Shown here: one piece after another, positions 27,029 to 37,500 of the stretch | How positions within the stretch are numbered: position 1 is the first letter of the stretch | How the letters are laid out: every line of letters starts with the position of its first letter | DNA from: Trematomus loennbergii | Lineage: Eukaryota; Chordata; Actinopteri; Perciformes; Nototheniidae | NCBI GenBank assembly: GCA_012861695.1 | Contig: JAAOOA010000060.1 | Location: 15,764,472 to 15,828,471, forward strand | Length of the DNA: 64,000 nt | Reading direction: 5' to 3' | Translations under genes and position numbers: made by a program | The notes under the pieces: model-generated | What the model saw: the letters and a program-made list of their open reading frames with translations, nothing else | Database searches by the model: none | What the model was told of the DNA's origin: nothing

Positions 27029-28138
27029 ACTATAGAGTGGCGAAGTCCCTCCCCTTCCGGTTGAGCCCCATGGGACCTTATTTCGGAAAAGTTATTCATT
27101 GAAGTCAATGGAGAGAGAAAGATTATCTTTCGATCCCGTTTGAATTGTGCCACGAATTACACATATGATGTTTGTCAATTTAAAAGATAATTTTGCAAGT
27201 CAAAAAAAATAAAATGTGTCGTAAAACTGTGAAGTAACACATTTGTTTGTGTGAAACGCTCAATGAACTACATCTCTGGTCTCACAGAACAACACACGTC
27301 ACCAAGATGGCCGTCACTACTGTCAACAAAACGATTGGCTACCCTCACACTATCACCACAATGAAACACGTCCTGAAGAATGTCATGCAAAGCTGCCTGC
27401 CTGCCTTCGATTCTCTCTGAACTGCCCGGTCGTTTTAATGTTTAATGTCAACCATTTGTGCAGATAGCATGAAGTAGAGAAGATCGCTAGCGTTAGCGTT
27501 AGCATTTCTCCCCCGGGCTTAAATTGTGTATTATAGAATGATCACACCGGTGACAGTACTATTCAAAGGGTTCAAGAAATATGACTACTACTCTTACTGT
27601 TTAACATGTTGGGTTACTTCATGTTACTTCATGTTAAGGCTAATAAAAATGACACGGCTGTAATGCTAACTAACGTGCTAGCTACTAGCTAGCTTGATCC
27701 AGACACTCCTAGTCCTTTCATTAGACGGGAACATAGACTGTATATATAAAGTCGGGAAGACGGGAAGCGAAAGAACGAGCAAGACCCATTGCTGGTATAA
27801 TAACAACCTGGTACTAAGCACACAGGCATCTTGTTAAAGTTATCTTATCTTAGCGGAGGAAAACAATTGTGACATCACTTACGCGACTCTGGGATTTGTA
27901 GTCTTTCTAGTTACGTATTTTTCATAGTCTTATATTTCAACAGTTTTACGACAAACTGTGACTTTTTTGACATGGAAATGATTTTTTAAGATTGACAAAC
28001 ATCATATGTGTAATTCATGGCACAATTCAAACGGGATCGAAAGATACGTTTTCTCTCCCCATTGACTTCAATGCATAATTTCTCCGAAATAAGGTCCCAT
28101 TACCCGGAAGTAAGTGGGCGTGACTTCGCCACTCTATT
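27029..28138. mobile_element. Terminal-inverted-repeat element B, about 1.1 kb, with ~200-bp inverted ends
   Basis: The left arm starts ATAGAGTGGCGAAGTC and the right arm ends GACTTCGCCACTCTAT. Homology between the arms runs about 200 bp inward (GGGACCTTATTTCGG, ATTGAAGTCAATGG, TTTCGATCCCGTTTGAATTG, ACACATATGATGTTTGTCAA). GGCCTGGTGG flanks A plus B at 24855-24864 and 28139-28148. A 9-10 bp duplication with long ends suggests a Mutator-like element, which is an inference. Confidence 0.65.
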
Positions 28139-28359
28139 GGCCTGGTGGGAGAAGGTGGTGCCAACGTACACCAATGTGCAGTGGATCAAAGAGCAAGGGC
28201 TCTTTTCAACTCCTCTGTATTCACCTGGAAGCAACGTTGGGGAGACGCAACACCAACTACCGGGAGTGTGTACCCGTGCCTAAAAAAATTGCCGGGGGGC
28301 AAGACACGCGCACAGCCCTTATGAGGCATCTGAACAGCATGTAAATTGACAATAAAGCT

Positions 28360-29392
28360 GATCTTTTGTACAGTGCATGTGGTTCTCTCTTTTATTTACC
28401 ACAGTCAACAGACAAAATTACAATAGTGCAGACACACCTAAGTGCAAAGATAAAATGTCAGTATCAAAACAGTACTCATACTGTATATTTGTATATTAAT
28501 ATGAGTATGTTAAATGTGTGTTAAAGACAATGGGATGAGGTTGAAAGCTCTTTAAAAAGCTTTTGTATACCATCTTTACTGTGATAAATACATACATATT
28601 AAGCATACACACCTGAAGAACTACGTTACACACACACAGGTTAGTCTGTGTACCGCTGCACTGCTGCTGGTTTAAACAAAGACAGTCATGATGCTAGTGC
28701 CGTGCAGCAGATCATCTTCACTGTGTGTTGTCGCCCAGAACCGCACCATACAGGTGAAAAAAGACAACACACCACATGTCTATCTCTTTCTCTATGAAGG
28801 TTAGGATAACAATGAAAGTTAAGACTGGCTGGCTGGTTGTGGTATGTCAAAACTCAAATGATGTGGCAGATGTGTTTTAGAGGTCCATAATAATCTAAAT
28901 GAATAAAACTGATTATGGAAAAAAGTATTGCACAGTAAATAGGCTCAGCAGTTAACACACCTTTATTATATATCCTCCTGAGAGGAACTCAGTACACTAA
29001 CTCCTAAATGTTCCCTTACTATAATTAATTAAAATATTGAACTCACAACACTGGTAATTACAAACTTAACCATTTATCTTTCTATATATAGTGTTTGTGT
29101 TGATGGACACCATTTTGAAATACAATGAAATTATCTTTTTCAAAGCCACATATTTGGGGTGGGACACAATAAATAAAGCTTCGCCAGTTTATAACCGATG
29201 AAAACATGATGGTATCAGTATAATCACTTACATGTGATGTATAGGATGCTACACAGGTCACTGTAAAGATAAAGTGTCAGAGGAGAAATAAGCAAGATAC
29301 ATTATCTGTTTAATCGCCATGTAGGTTCTCTTTTATTTATCAGCAGCAGATCAATAAGTGTCAGTAGTATCAAAACAATATAATAACAGTGG

Positions 29393-29448
<56 letters not shown>

Positions 29449-29697
29449 CAATAGGTAGGCTCAGCAGCAGACACACCTTAGTGCAAAGTTAGGTGTCAGT
29501 ATTAATAACAGTGGCATATATATAATCACAATAATACAAAATTAACTGTCCCAGGTGTAGGCAATTTGGGGTGTCTTGCCCAGGGACACAACAACATCCT
29601 GACTGCAGTGGGGTTTGAACATGTGCTCCCCTGATCCGAACACCAACGCACCAGATCACTGCACCACACGCCTCCCAACAAGTCATTGTACAGTTTA
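28360..29697. repeat. Harbinger interior: AT-rich DNA, (AT)n tract and a SINE-like copy
   Basis: Non-coding. It holds an AT dinucleotide tract at 29394-29446 and a diverged copy (29545-29685) of the SINE-like repeat that also interrupts the ART pseudogene (GCAATTTGGGGTGTCTTGCC, CTGACTGCAGTGGGGTTTGA). Confidence 0.65.
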
Positions 29698-31130
29698 TCA
29701 ACGACGACAAGTTTTTCTTAATTTTTGTATTGAAGGCCTGTTGGATTTAATCAGCTTGCTTAGCACTGCCAGAAGCCCAGCCTGAAAGGTATTTTGTTGC
29801 TCCACCTGGCGCGCCATCACCATCAGCAGCTGGTCATCCGATTCCTGGGCCTTGTGTGAATGCAGCAGCCGTTCGTCGTGCATCTCCTTGGCACGCAGGT
29901 CCTCATTCTCCTTGCTGGCCATGGCACGGCAGTCCATCGGCATGATGGTGTCAAGGAAGCTGTCATCCTGTGCCCGCTTTCCTAAGGAGAAATAAGCAAG
30001 ATACAAGATCAGTTTAATCGCCTAGTAGGTTGTCAACAGAGACAACATTGGACATGGTGCAGACAGGGACAGTGTACAAAATGCAGGTGTAAAGTAGAAG
30101 ATAAGATAGCATCAAATAGCTGACGCTCAAAGTGCCCTTATTTATTGTTTTATATTTGTGAGTGCTTAATGTACGCTTGAACTTTGTCCAAAAATGATAA
30201 GTTTTCTTACCGGCAGTCATGTGACCTCTAGCCCGGATGTTTATGAGAGTGAAAAGGGCGCTAAAAGTGTAAACGATGTATTTTCACAGTGTTTCATAAT
30301 TGTACCAAGAAGGAAATAAACGTGATTAGTGGACATCAGTTCGATGCGTAACGTTCTTTCAAGACCAGAGTAGTTACAGTGTGTTTGTACGTACTTTTGC
30401 GTTTGGATGGTTGAAAAGGAGACGAGAAAGTGCTGCTGTTGTGATCCGGAGGGGAAAGCTCACTTGTTTCCAATCCAGAAAGTTGTCCTGCCTCGCCTGA
30501 AACACACGATTAGTGCCATGAGTTAGTGAAGCAAATTACAGAAAACATTACACACTTATTCACAAGTCAAAAAGGTTTTCATAGCGGCCGAGAATGATGT
30601 TATTAGTCATGCTAGGCTGAACTGGCTAGCAGTGTTAGCCAGTTCTGGCTAGCATGGCTAGCTCGATCTACTGAGCAAATAAAAGTACATCTGAGACCAG
30701 TATTGTGCAGATTAAAACAGTGCAGTGCATGTAGTTTATTTTACCTTCGTAGTAGTCGTCGTTGGACAATTCACAGGCCACTGAATCCGCCGTTTCACCA
30801 CAAGTGCCGGAGAATGAGGGTCTGTCGCCGAGCAGAGCATCTAATCGATCATACCATTTACGGGTCTTCCGGCCGTTAACCACTGTTATTATGGTCTTTT
30901 ATTTGTTTGTAGTCCTGCTTTAGTTTCTTTATTTTGTCCCGGCATGAGTATGCGCTGTGGAAGATTCCCATGTCGGCTAACTTTACCGAACAACGCTGAT
31001 ACATTTTGCAGTTGGAAACTGCCTTCAGTAGAAGCTGCTGGATCCCATCCTCCGAGTAAATCGCCAGACGTGCCGACACATCCTCATCACTCCACCGCTC
31101 CGATGATTTTCGTATTCTTATTGTTGCCAT
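29698..31130 (-). pseudogene. Harbinger-associated Myb/SANT-like protein, one frameshift
   Basis: In PIF/Harbinger elements this second protein binds DNA and helps the transposase enter the nucleus. Exons (minus): 30745-31130, 30395-30496, 29698-29981. The N-terminal trihelix/Myb-like domain contains RWSDEDVSARLAIYSEDGIQ, KLADMGIFHSAYSCRDKIKK and LKQDYKQIKDHNN. The linker reads GRKTRKWYDRLDALLGDRPS. The last exon is helical and charged (ENEDLRAKEMHDERL) and ends RKTCRR. An extra T after HNNSG creates a TAA and shifts the frame before GRKTRKW, so this copy is broken once. The start was chosen at MATIRIRKSSERW; upstream codons lack family resemblance. It is convergent with the transposase remnant. 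Confidence 0.75.
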
Positions 31131-32048
31131 AATAACTGCTTTCACAAAAGTACTCTCGTTGGTGCGCTGGGCTAATAATGCCAGCAAATACAATGGCCGC
31201 TCCAAAAAAAATTCAGAGTTAAACGGGCGTGGTTTGCATTCCGCACAGCCAATCAGACGTATGAACTATTTTCTCCCACTACAGTCCCTGCTCTCTAGCA
31301 GGGACTGAAAAGCGGGTCAGATGAACTCATTTGAACTACTTTAGTTCCTGGGGCTTTTTGGTGTGAACGCAAATATATCGTAGTTCTGATTAACTATTGT
31401 GGGAAAAGTACTCCGGTGTGAACGCGCCTATTTCTGCAGCAAGCTGCTCCCTGAAAGTCTTCTATGTGTGTGGCTTTGTCCTGCTGGGGTCACTCTTCAT
31501 ATTGTACAGCTCCTTGTGGAGAAGGAAGCTGTTCACAACTGCAATGTCCATAAAATGGTAAAAAAAAGTCTTGTACCATTTCATCGTTTTGTGGAGAACG
31601 CTGTAGTACCCGATCAAAGCGTCAGACACATCCACGCCGCCCATGCTTCGGTTGTAGTCCAACACAGCGTCAGGAACGGGAACAGTCTTTGTCTGCCACA
31701 CACCAGCCTGGAAGTTATATGGCCATTTCTTCCTCCAGTAGTCCGATCGGTTGCGAACGGTGACGAGGCCTGAGAAAATTATAATAAGTTGAGGAATGTG
31801 AGGGTGAGGCAGGTGTGGGCTGGGTGAAAGTAGACAATGGTGAAGCCATTTCATCCTCATCTCCATCACTATGAAAACAAATGTGGTATGTGCTATGTTG
31901 CCGGCTAGCAAACTCACCCTTATCTGAAACGATCGGATAAAAGGTTTCGTCAAAGGCATTGCAAACAATAACCTAATATCAGAAAACTAGAAATGTATAA
32001 CTCACCTGACACTGTGGCGTACTATTCTCTTCATTCGAGTCTGTCATG

Positions 32049-33110
<1,062 letters not shown>

Positions 33111-33144
33111 ATGATAGAAAGGTGTGTTTCTCAGAGCTTCTCAC

Positions 33145-33220
33145 CTGCCAGGTGTCTCTGTCCGACCCCAGGTATCCAGAGAAAGCCTTCTGACCCCAGG
33201 GACTCGAACGCTGACACAGT
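33145..33220 (-). pseudogene. esd: Orphan esd-like exon (S-formylglutathione hydrolase)
   Basis: On the minus strand an exon bounded by TTTCCTCAG and GTGAGAAG encodes SPWGQKAFSGYLGSDRDTWQ. This matches the P-W-G-x-K-A-F-S-G-Y-L-G-x-D-x-x-x-W region of esterase D, the enzyme that hydrolyses S-formylglutathione in formaldehyde detoxification. Both splice sites look usable. I see no other esd exon on either side: the catalytic GHSMGG region and the downstream exon with the catalytic His and Asp are absent. It is either a lone duplicated exon or the remnant of a gene broken up by transposons. The 76-nt length is not a multiple of three, as expected for an internal exon. Confidence 0.6.
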
Positions 33221-33287
33221 CTGAGGAAACACGGGAGAAATCAGATATAAAGACCAGATTATGTGAACACACACACACTGGATTCAA

Positions 33288-33440
33288 GATTCAAAGATTC
33301 AAAGGTTTTAATGTCATATGCTCAGCAGCTACAGTGTAGAAATGGCAATGAAATTCTTCTCACCTGAGCTCCTCCAACAATGCAACATATATAATAAAAT
33401 ATAAATAGTGCAAGAAGTCTAATACATGTAAATAGAATAT
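33288..33440. repeat. Dispersed teleost repeat (TTCAAGATTCAAAG...GCAATGAAATTCTT)
   Basis: A TTCAAAGA short-repeat lead-in is followed by TTTTAATGTCATATGCTCAG and GGCAATGAAATTCTTC, the order seen in a widespread fish repeat. It is non-coding; the family name is uncertain. Confidence 0.5.
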
Positions 33441-33448
33441 GATATGTG

Positions 33449-33710
33449 TGGACGAAACTTCTGTGTAGCAATGCATGGAGTCACCGACTCAGGAAGGAGA
33501 CACGGTGAGAGTTGGAGCTTTGATGTCAAACACTGATGGGTTTATTCAGAGTATTCGGCCGGAGGATTCACATCACAAATCAAAGAGTCAGAGGTTCCGA
33601 CTTCACGGTAGAGTTGCCACGTCAATTCTGAAGAGCCTCTCTCTATGCTAGACCTTTTAACTGGTTCACAGAGAGTAATCAACATCTCTGAAGGAGTAGA
33701 CTAAACAGCT
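33449..33710. repeat. LTR-like dispersed repeat, copy 1
   Basis: Contains GAAACTTCTGTGTAGCAATG, GGAGCTTTGATGTCAAACAC, CACGGTAGAGTTGCCACGTC and AGAGAGTAATCAACAT. A related copy lies at 39484-39517 plus 40672-40875, with the blocks in the same order and orientation. No coding region or matching terminal pair was found; solo-LTR origin is only a possibility. Confidence 0.55.
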
Positions 33711-34500
33711 GGGAACACTGAACCACCTGCGTCCGACACTCATGGCCTCAAAGATTTCACATCTTAGAGTCCACAAACACCGATAAAGAAGTGCCTCAGC
33801 GTTCTCACAACAATTACCCTTCGTGCCAGACAAGTTGACCGGTCACAAACTGGTGACAACAACACATATGGCACCAAGGCCTTTCCTTAAAGGAGATAAC
33901 AGACGTCAGAGTAGATCATAAAACGTCACAGAGCAAAAGGTTAGATATCTAGAAGAATTATTCCTTAACAATATGTAGAAGATTAGCATTGCACTCAGGG
34001 TAAAATGCCAACAGACACACAGAGGTAAAGACAGAGTAATATGTGAATACATGTGATGTGTGTGTGATAAACTACACTTAAAGGTCTCCTATTATGCTGT
34101 TTTTAGGCATATATCATAGGTCTCAGATATAAAAAAAATACAAAGCAACTTGCGTACTCAATACTGTGGATAATCCCCACAGGAGCAATTTGGGGTGATG
34201 TGTCTCAGGGTCACAACGACTTGCTGACTGCAGTGGGGTTTGAACCTGTAACCCCCTGATCCCAACACCAATGCACAACCCACTACGCCACATGCCTTCA
34301 GGCAATGTCAGTGTGACATGGTTAAACGTAAAACATTTTTCATTTGGATTAGAAACTATGGCAAAGGTGTGAGTCCGGGGGATGTTTGTTCAGTGTAGGT
34401 TAAATATTTACTCAATGCCTTTTATTTTTAAACAGGGAACGAGCACACACGCATAAGCAAACACACACATCCACTATATAAGTTCCCTCATCAACAGAGA
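33711..34500. repeat. Spacer with a SINE-like copy
   Basis: A diverged copy of the SINE-like repeat lies at 34140-34305 (GGAGCAATTTGGGGTGATGT, CTGACTGCAGTGGGGTTTGA). The rest is unrecognised AT-rich DNA. No clear TATA box was identified before the sulfotransferase; a CTATATAAG at about 34473 is a candidate. Confidence 0.5.
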
Positions 34501-34522
34501 TTCTGCACCTTTTGTTTCAACT

Positions 34523-37500
34523 ATGACGGAGGATGAGTTATACACGGTGTACAAGGGGGTCTACGTGGTCTCATCTGCGCACACGCCAGAGAGTCTGAAA
34601 TACTTTGAAGAGTTTGTTTTTCGCCCAGATGATATCATCATTGTGACGTATCCCAAATCTGGTGAGTTGTAAGTGTTAGGTGTTGAATGTGTGCACCACT
34701 ACTCAAGATACGTTTTTATTATTTGATTTGTAAAAAAAATTTAAAATGAAAAGGAAGACATTTCCTGTGGCTTTGTATTTCGATGAGGAGCCAGATGAGA
34801 CAAGAGCAAGTCAAAATCATTCACAAGCACTGTTGTGTTTTGCCATTTTCACGATATTAGTCCTGGTGCAGCAGTTCACCAACAGAGAGTTTCACAGGCA
34901 GTTAGGGAAAAGGTTCTATAAAAATCAAACAATTCGAAATGTTGTTTATCACTGCTAAAACATAGCTATTTTCCATCGTTCCTGTGACGTAGTGTCCAAA
35001 AGTATAGTTTAAATATAATGCCTGTATAAATCCCTGCCTGTCGTCAATGTTTTTTTTTTTTGCACTTTTATTAAACACTAGACCCCATGTCTTTCAAAAT
35101 ATACTATACGATAATTGCAGTGTAGATATATGTACTGGGTTTTCTGTTACTGTAAAAGATGGGCTTTAGCTATAGCTAGCTCATTTTTCACATGGGTCCG
35201 TTGGGTTGTCGTTAGGCAGTGTTCAAAGATATCCGGGGTCAAGGCCTACAGCGGTACCATGATCTCTCTGTCCATGCTCTGAGGTCCGGTTGAGGACAAT
35301 GAACCTACAGTACTACTGTATGCCAATGATCCAAGTATCAGCAAGTTAGTTCCTCTGATTTTGACTTACTTAGTGTTTTAAGTTCTTTCTAATTGTGTGT
35401 CCCTTCATGTATTGAATCTGCACAAACAATTAACAGATAGCTACAAAGCAATGTTTTTACTGGTGATTCAACATAATATCCAAACGACATGGTAACATTT
35501 CTTGTAAAATCATATGAAATAAGAAGTTAACTTGACACTGCGTGCAGTGGCGTTTTTATATGTACAAAAGTGGTGGGGCACAAAAAACTTAGATGTCTAT
35601 ATATAAGCTTCTGCAGTGACGTGCAGTGAGGTTCATGGCTGGTGAGGCACTGGCACTGACTCTTCAGGTTTACAAATATTATATTTTGACCTAAACCAAA
35701 ATATAATATTATTTTCAAAAGCTTTTTTTGTCTGATGCTTCGATTAATTTTAAACAGACAGTTCAACAAAAGGATACCCAAAAAATGTAATTTTATCATT
35801 TAAATATTGAATTGTTCTCTCTTAGTAAGATCCCATTTTCAATAAAATGCCGGTCTTACCTTGACTTGAAGATGAAGTCCATTTGCCTATCCTTCTGGAC
35901 AAACATTTCTATTACTTTTTTGTAAAAGTCCTCCTTATGTTCTTGTAGTTTCAAAAGTCTATCATAAATCTAATCCATAGATTTATGATAAAAAAATTAT
36001 AAAAGTAGGGTAGACATGTGGATGTTATCCGGCTAATCAAAACGTGCATTTATCTAACAGGTACGTTTCCCACAGATCTTATTTCGAGCTATTTTCTAAA
36101 ATCCTCTGGAGAAATCTCATTGATTTTTTGTGCTTACTTCCTGGTTTTAGGACGCGCCACTGCAGCTCTCTCGTCTCCTCTTCAAGCACCACACTTTTCG
36201 CGGCACACGTACTTACAGCCAATCAGCTCTGAATGATTTGAGAAGACGTATGGTGGGGATGGTAGCTCCGTGCCCCTCTGGTCATTATTTTTTTGCCACA
36301 CACATTACATTACAAAATACTCTGAGCATGCGCAGTGTAGTTTTTACAGTCACCGTTCACTTCACAGCGAGAGGAAGGGGCATAATCAGGTTTTGTCCCA
36401 CATGGCTCTAAACAGCTCAATAGGCACACACTGTGACTGTAGACACACTAATTAGAATAACACAGACTAAAACAGCAATGTACAGACGAATCAGATGATT
36501 AAACATGATCTTAAAATATATTTTATATATATTTTTATTTATTTTTTTGCATTTTTGTAATCATTATTTGTAATACTTTCTGCTGACACTAGGTGGGGCT
36601 GTGCCCCACCTGCCCCTAATGACCAGTCGCCACTGACTGCGTGGAGATTGACATTTGGCCAGAGTTTTCAATAATAGTTAACCATCTTTTGGATGGTGTG
36701 TTTGGGCATGTGTATGAAGTATTACATTTGGCAAGCACACAAGATAAGAAAAAACCCCTCCCTCCTTGTTGGCTATTGCCTGTGACTTTGGGAATGTTTT
36801 CATGGTATTAACAATTCATGAGTAATTCATTAGTGGTTATCTTATTCTGAAGGCCGCAGTTAAATACAAGCAAACGAGTAAGGGGTGAGGTGAAAATGGG
36901 TATAATTTCATCTCACCCCAAGTTTTGCAAGGACTAATAAATACATATTCAAGAAAATTTTTTTGTTTTTGTTTAGGTACAATCTGGATGAAGGAGATTG
37001 TCCCTCTGATCATGAGTGGAGGAGATCCAGCACCTGTTGACACGATTCTTAACTGGAATCGTGTTCCCTGGCTTGAACTGCAGCAGACCACCTCCCTCAA
37101 ACTTGAACAGAGGCCCTCTCCACGACTGTTGACTACACACTTCCAGTACAACATGATGCCACCATCTTTCTTTGAAGTAAAGCCAAAGGTAAACCTATCA
37201 ACTAAGGCAGATCACAAGACGCATCACAGACAGTATGTGTGAAGGAAATGGTCTGACGTCATGTCATCACTGCAGGTCATCTATGTGACGAGGAACCCCA
37301 AAGATGTGTTCACATCGTTTTTTCATTTTCATGAGTCGGCTTCCTTCCTGGTGGACCCAGGCCCACAGACCCAGTTCCTCCACAAGTTCCTTGATGGAAA
37401 AGGTTTTTCTGATTGTTACAGCTATGTTTAGAATGCGTTCATAACAAGATACATATCAGTAAGTGGGACGAAAACTCTTAAAAAACCTTTTACTGGTAAC

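Larger units (their letters stand above)
24617..28343 (+). pseudogene. Harbinger-like transposase, N-terminal part, split by an insertion
   Basis: Exon 1 contains DDAMDMFRRRTAEDDDRYHA, ending at a donor near 24710. The next exon (acceptor near 24791) reads ICEYYGTRRVPRSLWVNN and RTSAWW, which is then broken. After the inserted block, at 28149, the frame resumes with EKVVPTYTNVQWIKE. This matches the N-terminal 'WW...W' region of PIF/Harbinger transposases as I know it. The DDE catalytic core is missing. A second frame ending TRTALMRHLNSM (stop at 28342-28344) may be the old C-terminus, and AATAAA follows near 28352. It is not functional; the initiating codon is uncertain. Confidence 0.65.
23647..31432. 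mobile_element. PIF/Harbinger-like DNA transposon, 7780 bp, with 3-bp target duplication
   Basis: The inverted ends are AGGCGCGTTCACACC (from 23650) and GGTGTGAACGCGCCT (to 31429). Beyond these, both ends share an inverted block of ACTTTTCCCACAATAGTT. ATT is duplicated at 23647-23649 and 31430-31432, confirmed by the interrupted piggyBac frame. The element carries two convergent genes, as PIF/Harbinger elements do: a transposase remnant (+, left) and a Myb/SANT-like protein (-, right). Its size is inflated by a 3.3-kb composite insertion in the transposase and a TTAA MITE near the left end. Confidence 0.85.
23421..31769 (-). pseudogene. piggyBac transposase C-terminal half, interrupted
   Basis: Part 1 (31430-31769, after an acceptor at 31770-31771) contains the DDE-domain end: [37 protein letters not shown] and [19 protein letters not shown]. 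This includes the last catalytic aspartate region (MGGVD) of the family. A TAG replaces an expected CAG shortly after KPHT. Part 2 (23421-23649) carries the cysteine-rich C-terminal finger: CRNCHDAGKKRVKTPWHC, VKCQVPLC and the final WHAKIL. Between them lies the Harbinger-like element; removing it and one copy of ATT rejoins the frame exactly at AAE|MLEY. The N-terminal two thirds of the transposase are missing. It is non-functional. Confidence 0.85.
22951..32048 (-). mobile_element. piggyBac-like transposon remnant, split by a 7.78-kb insertion
   Basis: The 3' end is taken as the TTAA at 22951, followed by a CTTAAGCCCTGAGCCTG segment and the hairpin GAGCCTG/CAGGCTC, similar to fish piggyBac ends I recall. 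Transposase remnants are at 23421-23649 and 31430-31769 (minus strand). A possible first exon (32007-32048, beginning MTDSNEENS, with a good donor) may mark the 5' side. The right-hand TTAA end was not found, so the right border is only the last supported position. The Harbinger-like element 23650-31429 sits inside. Confidence 0.6.
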
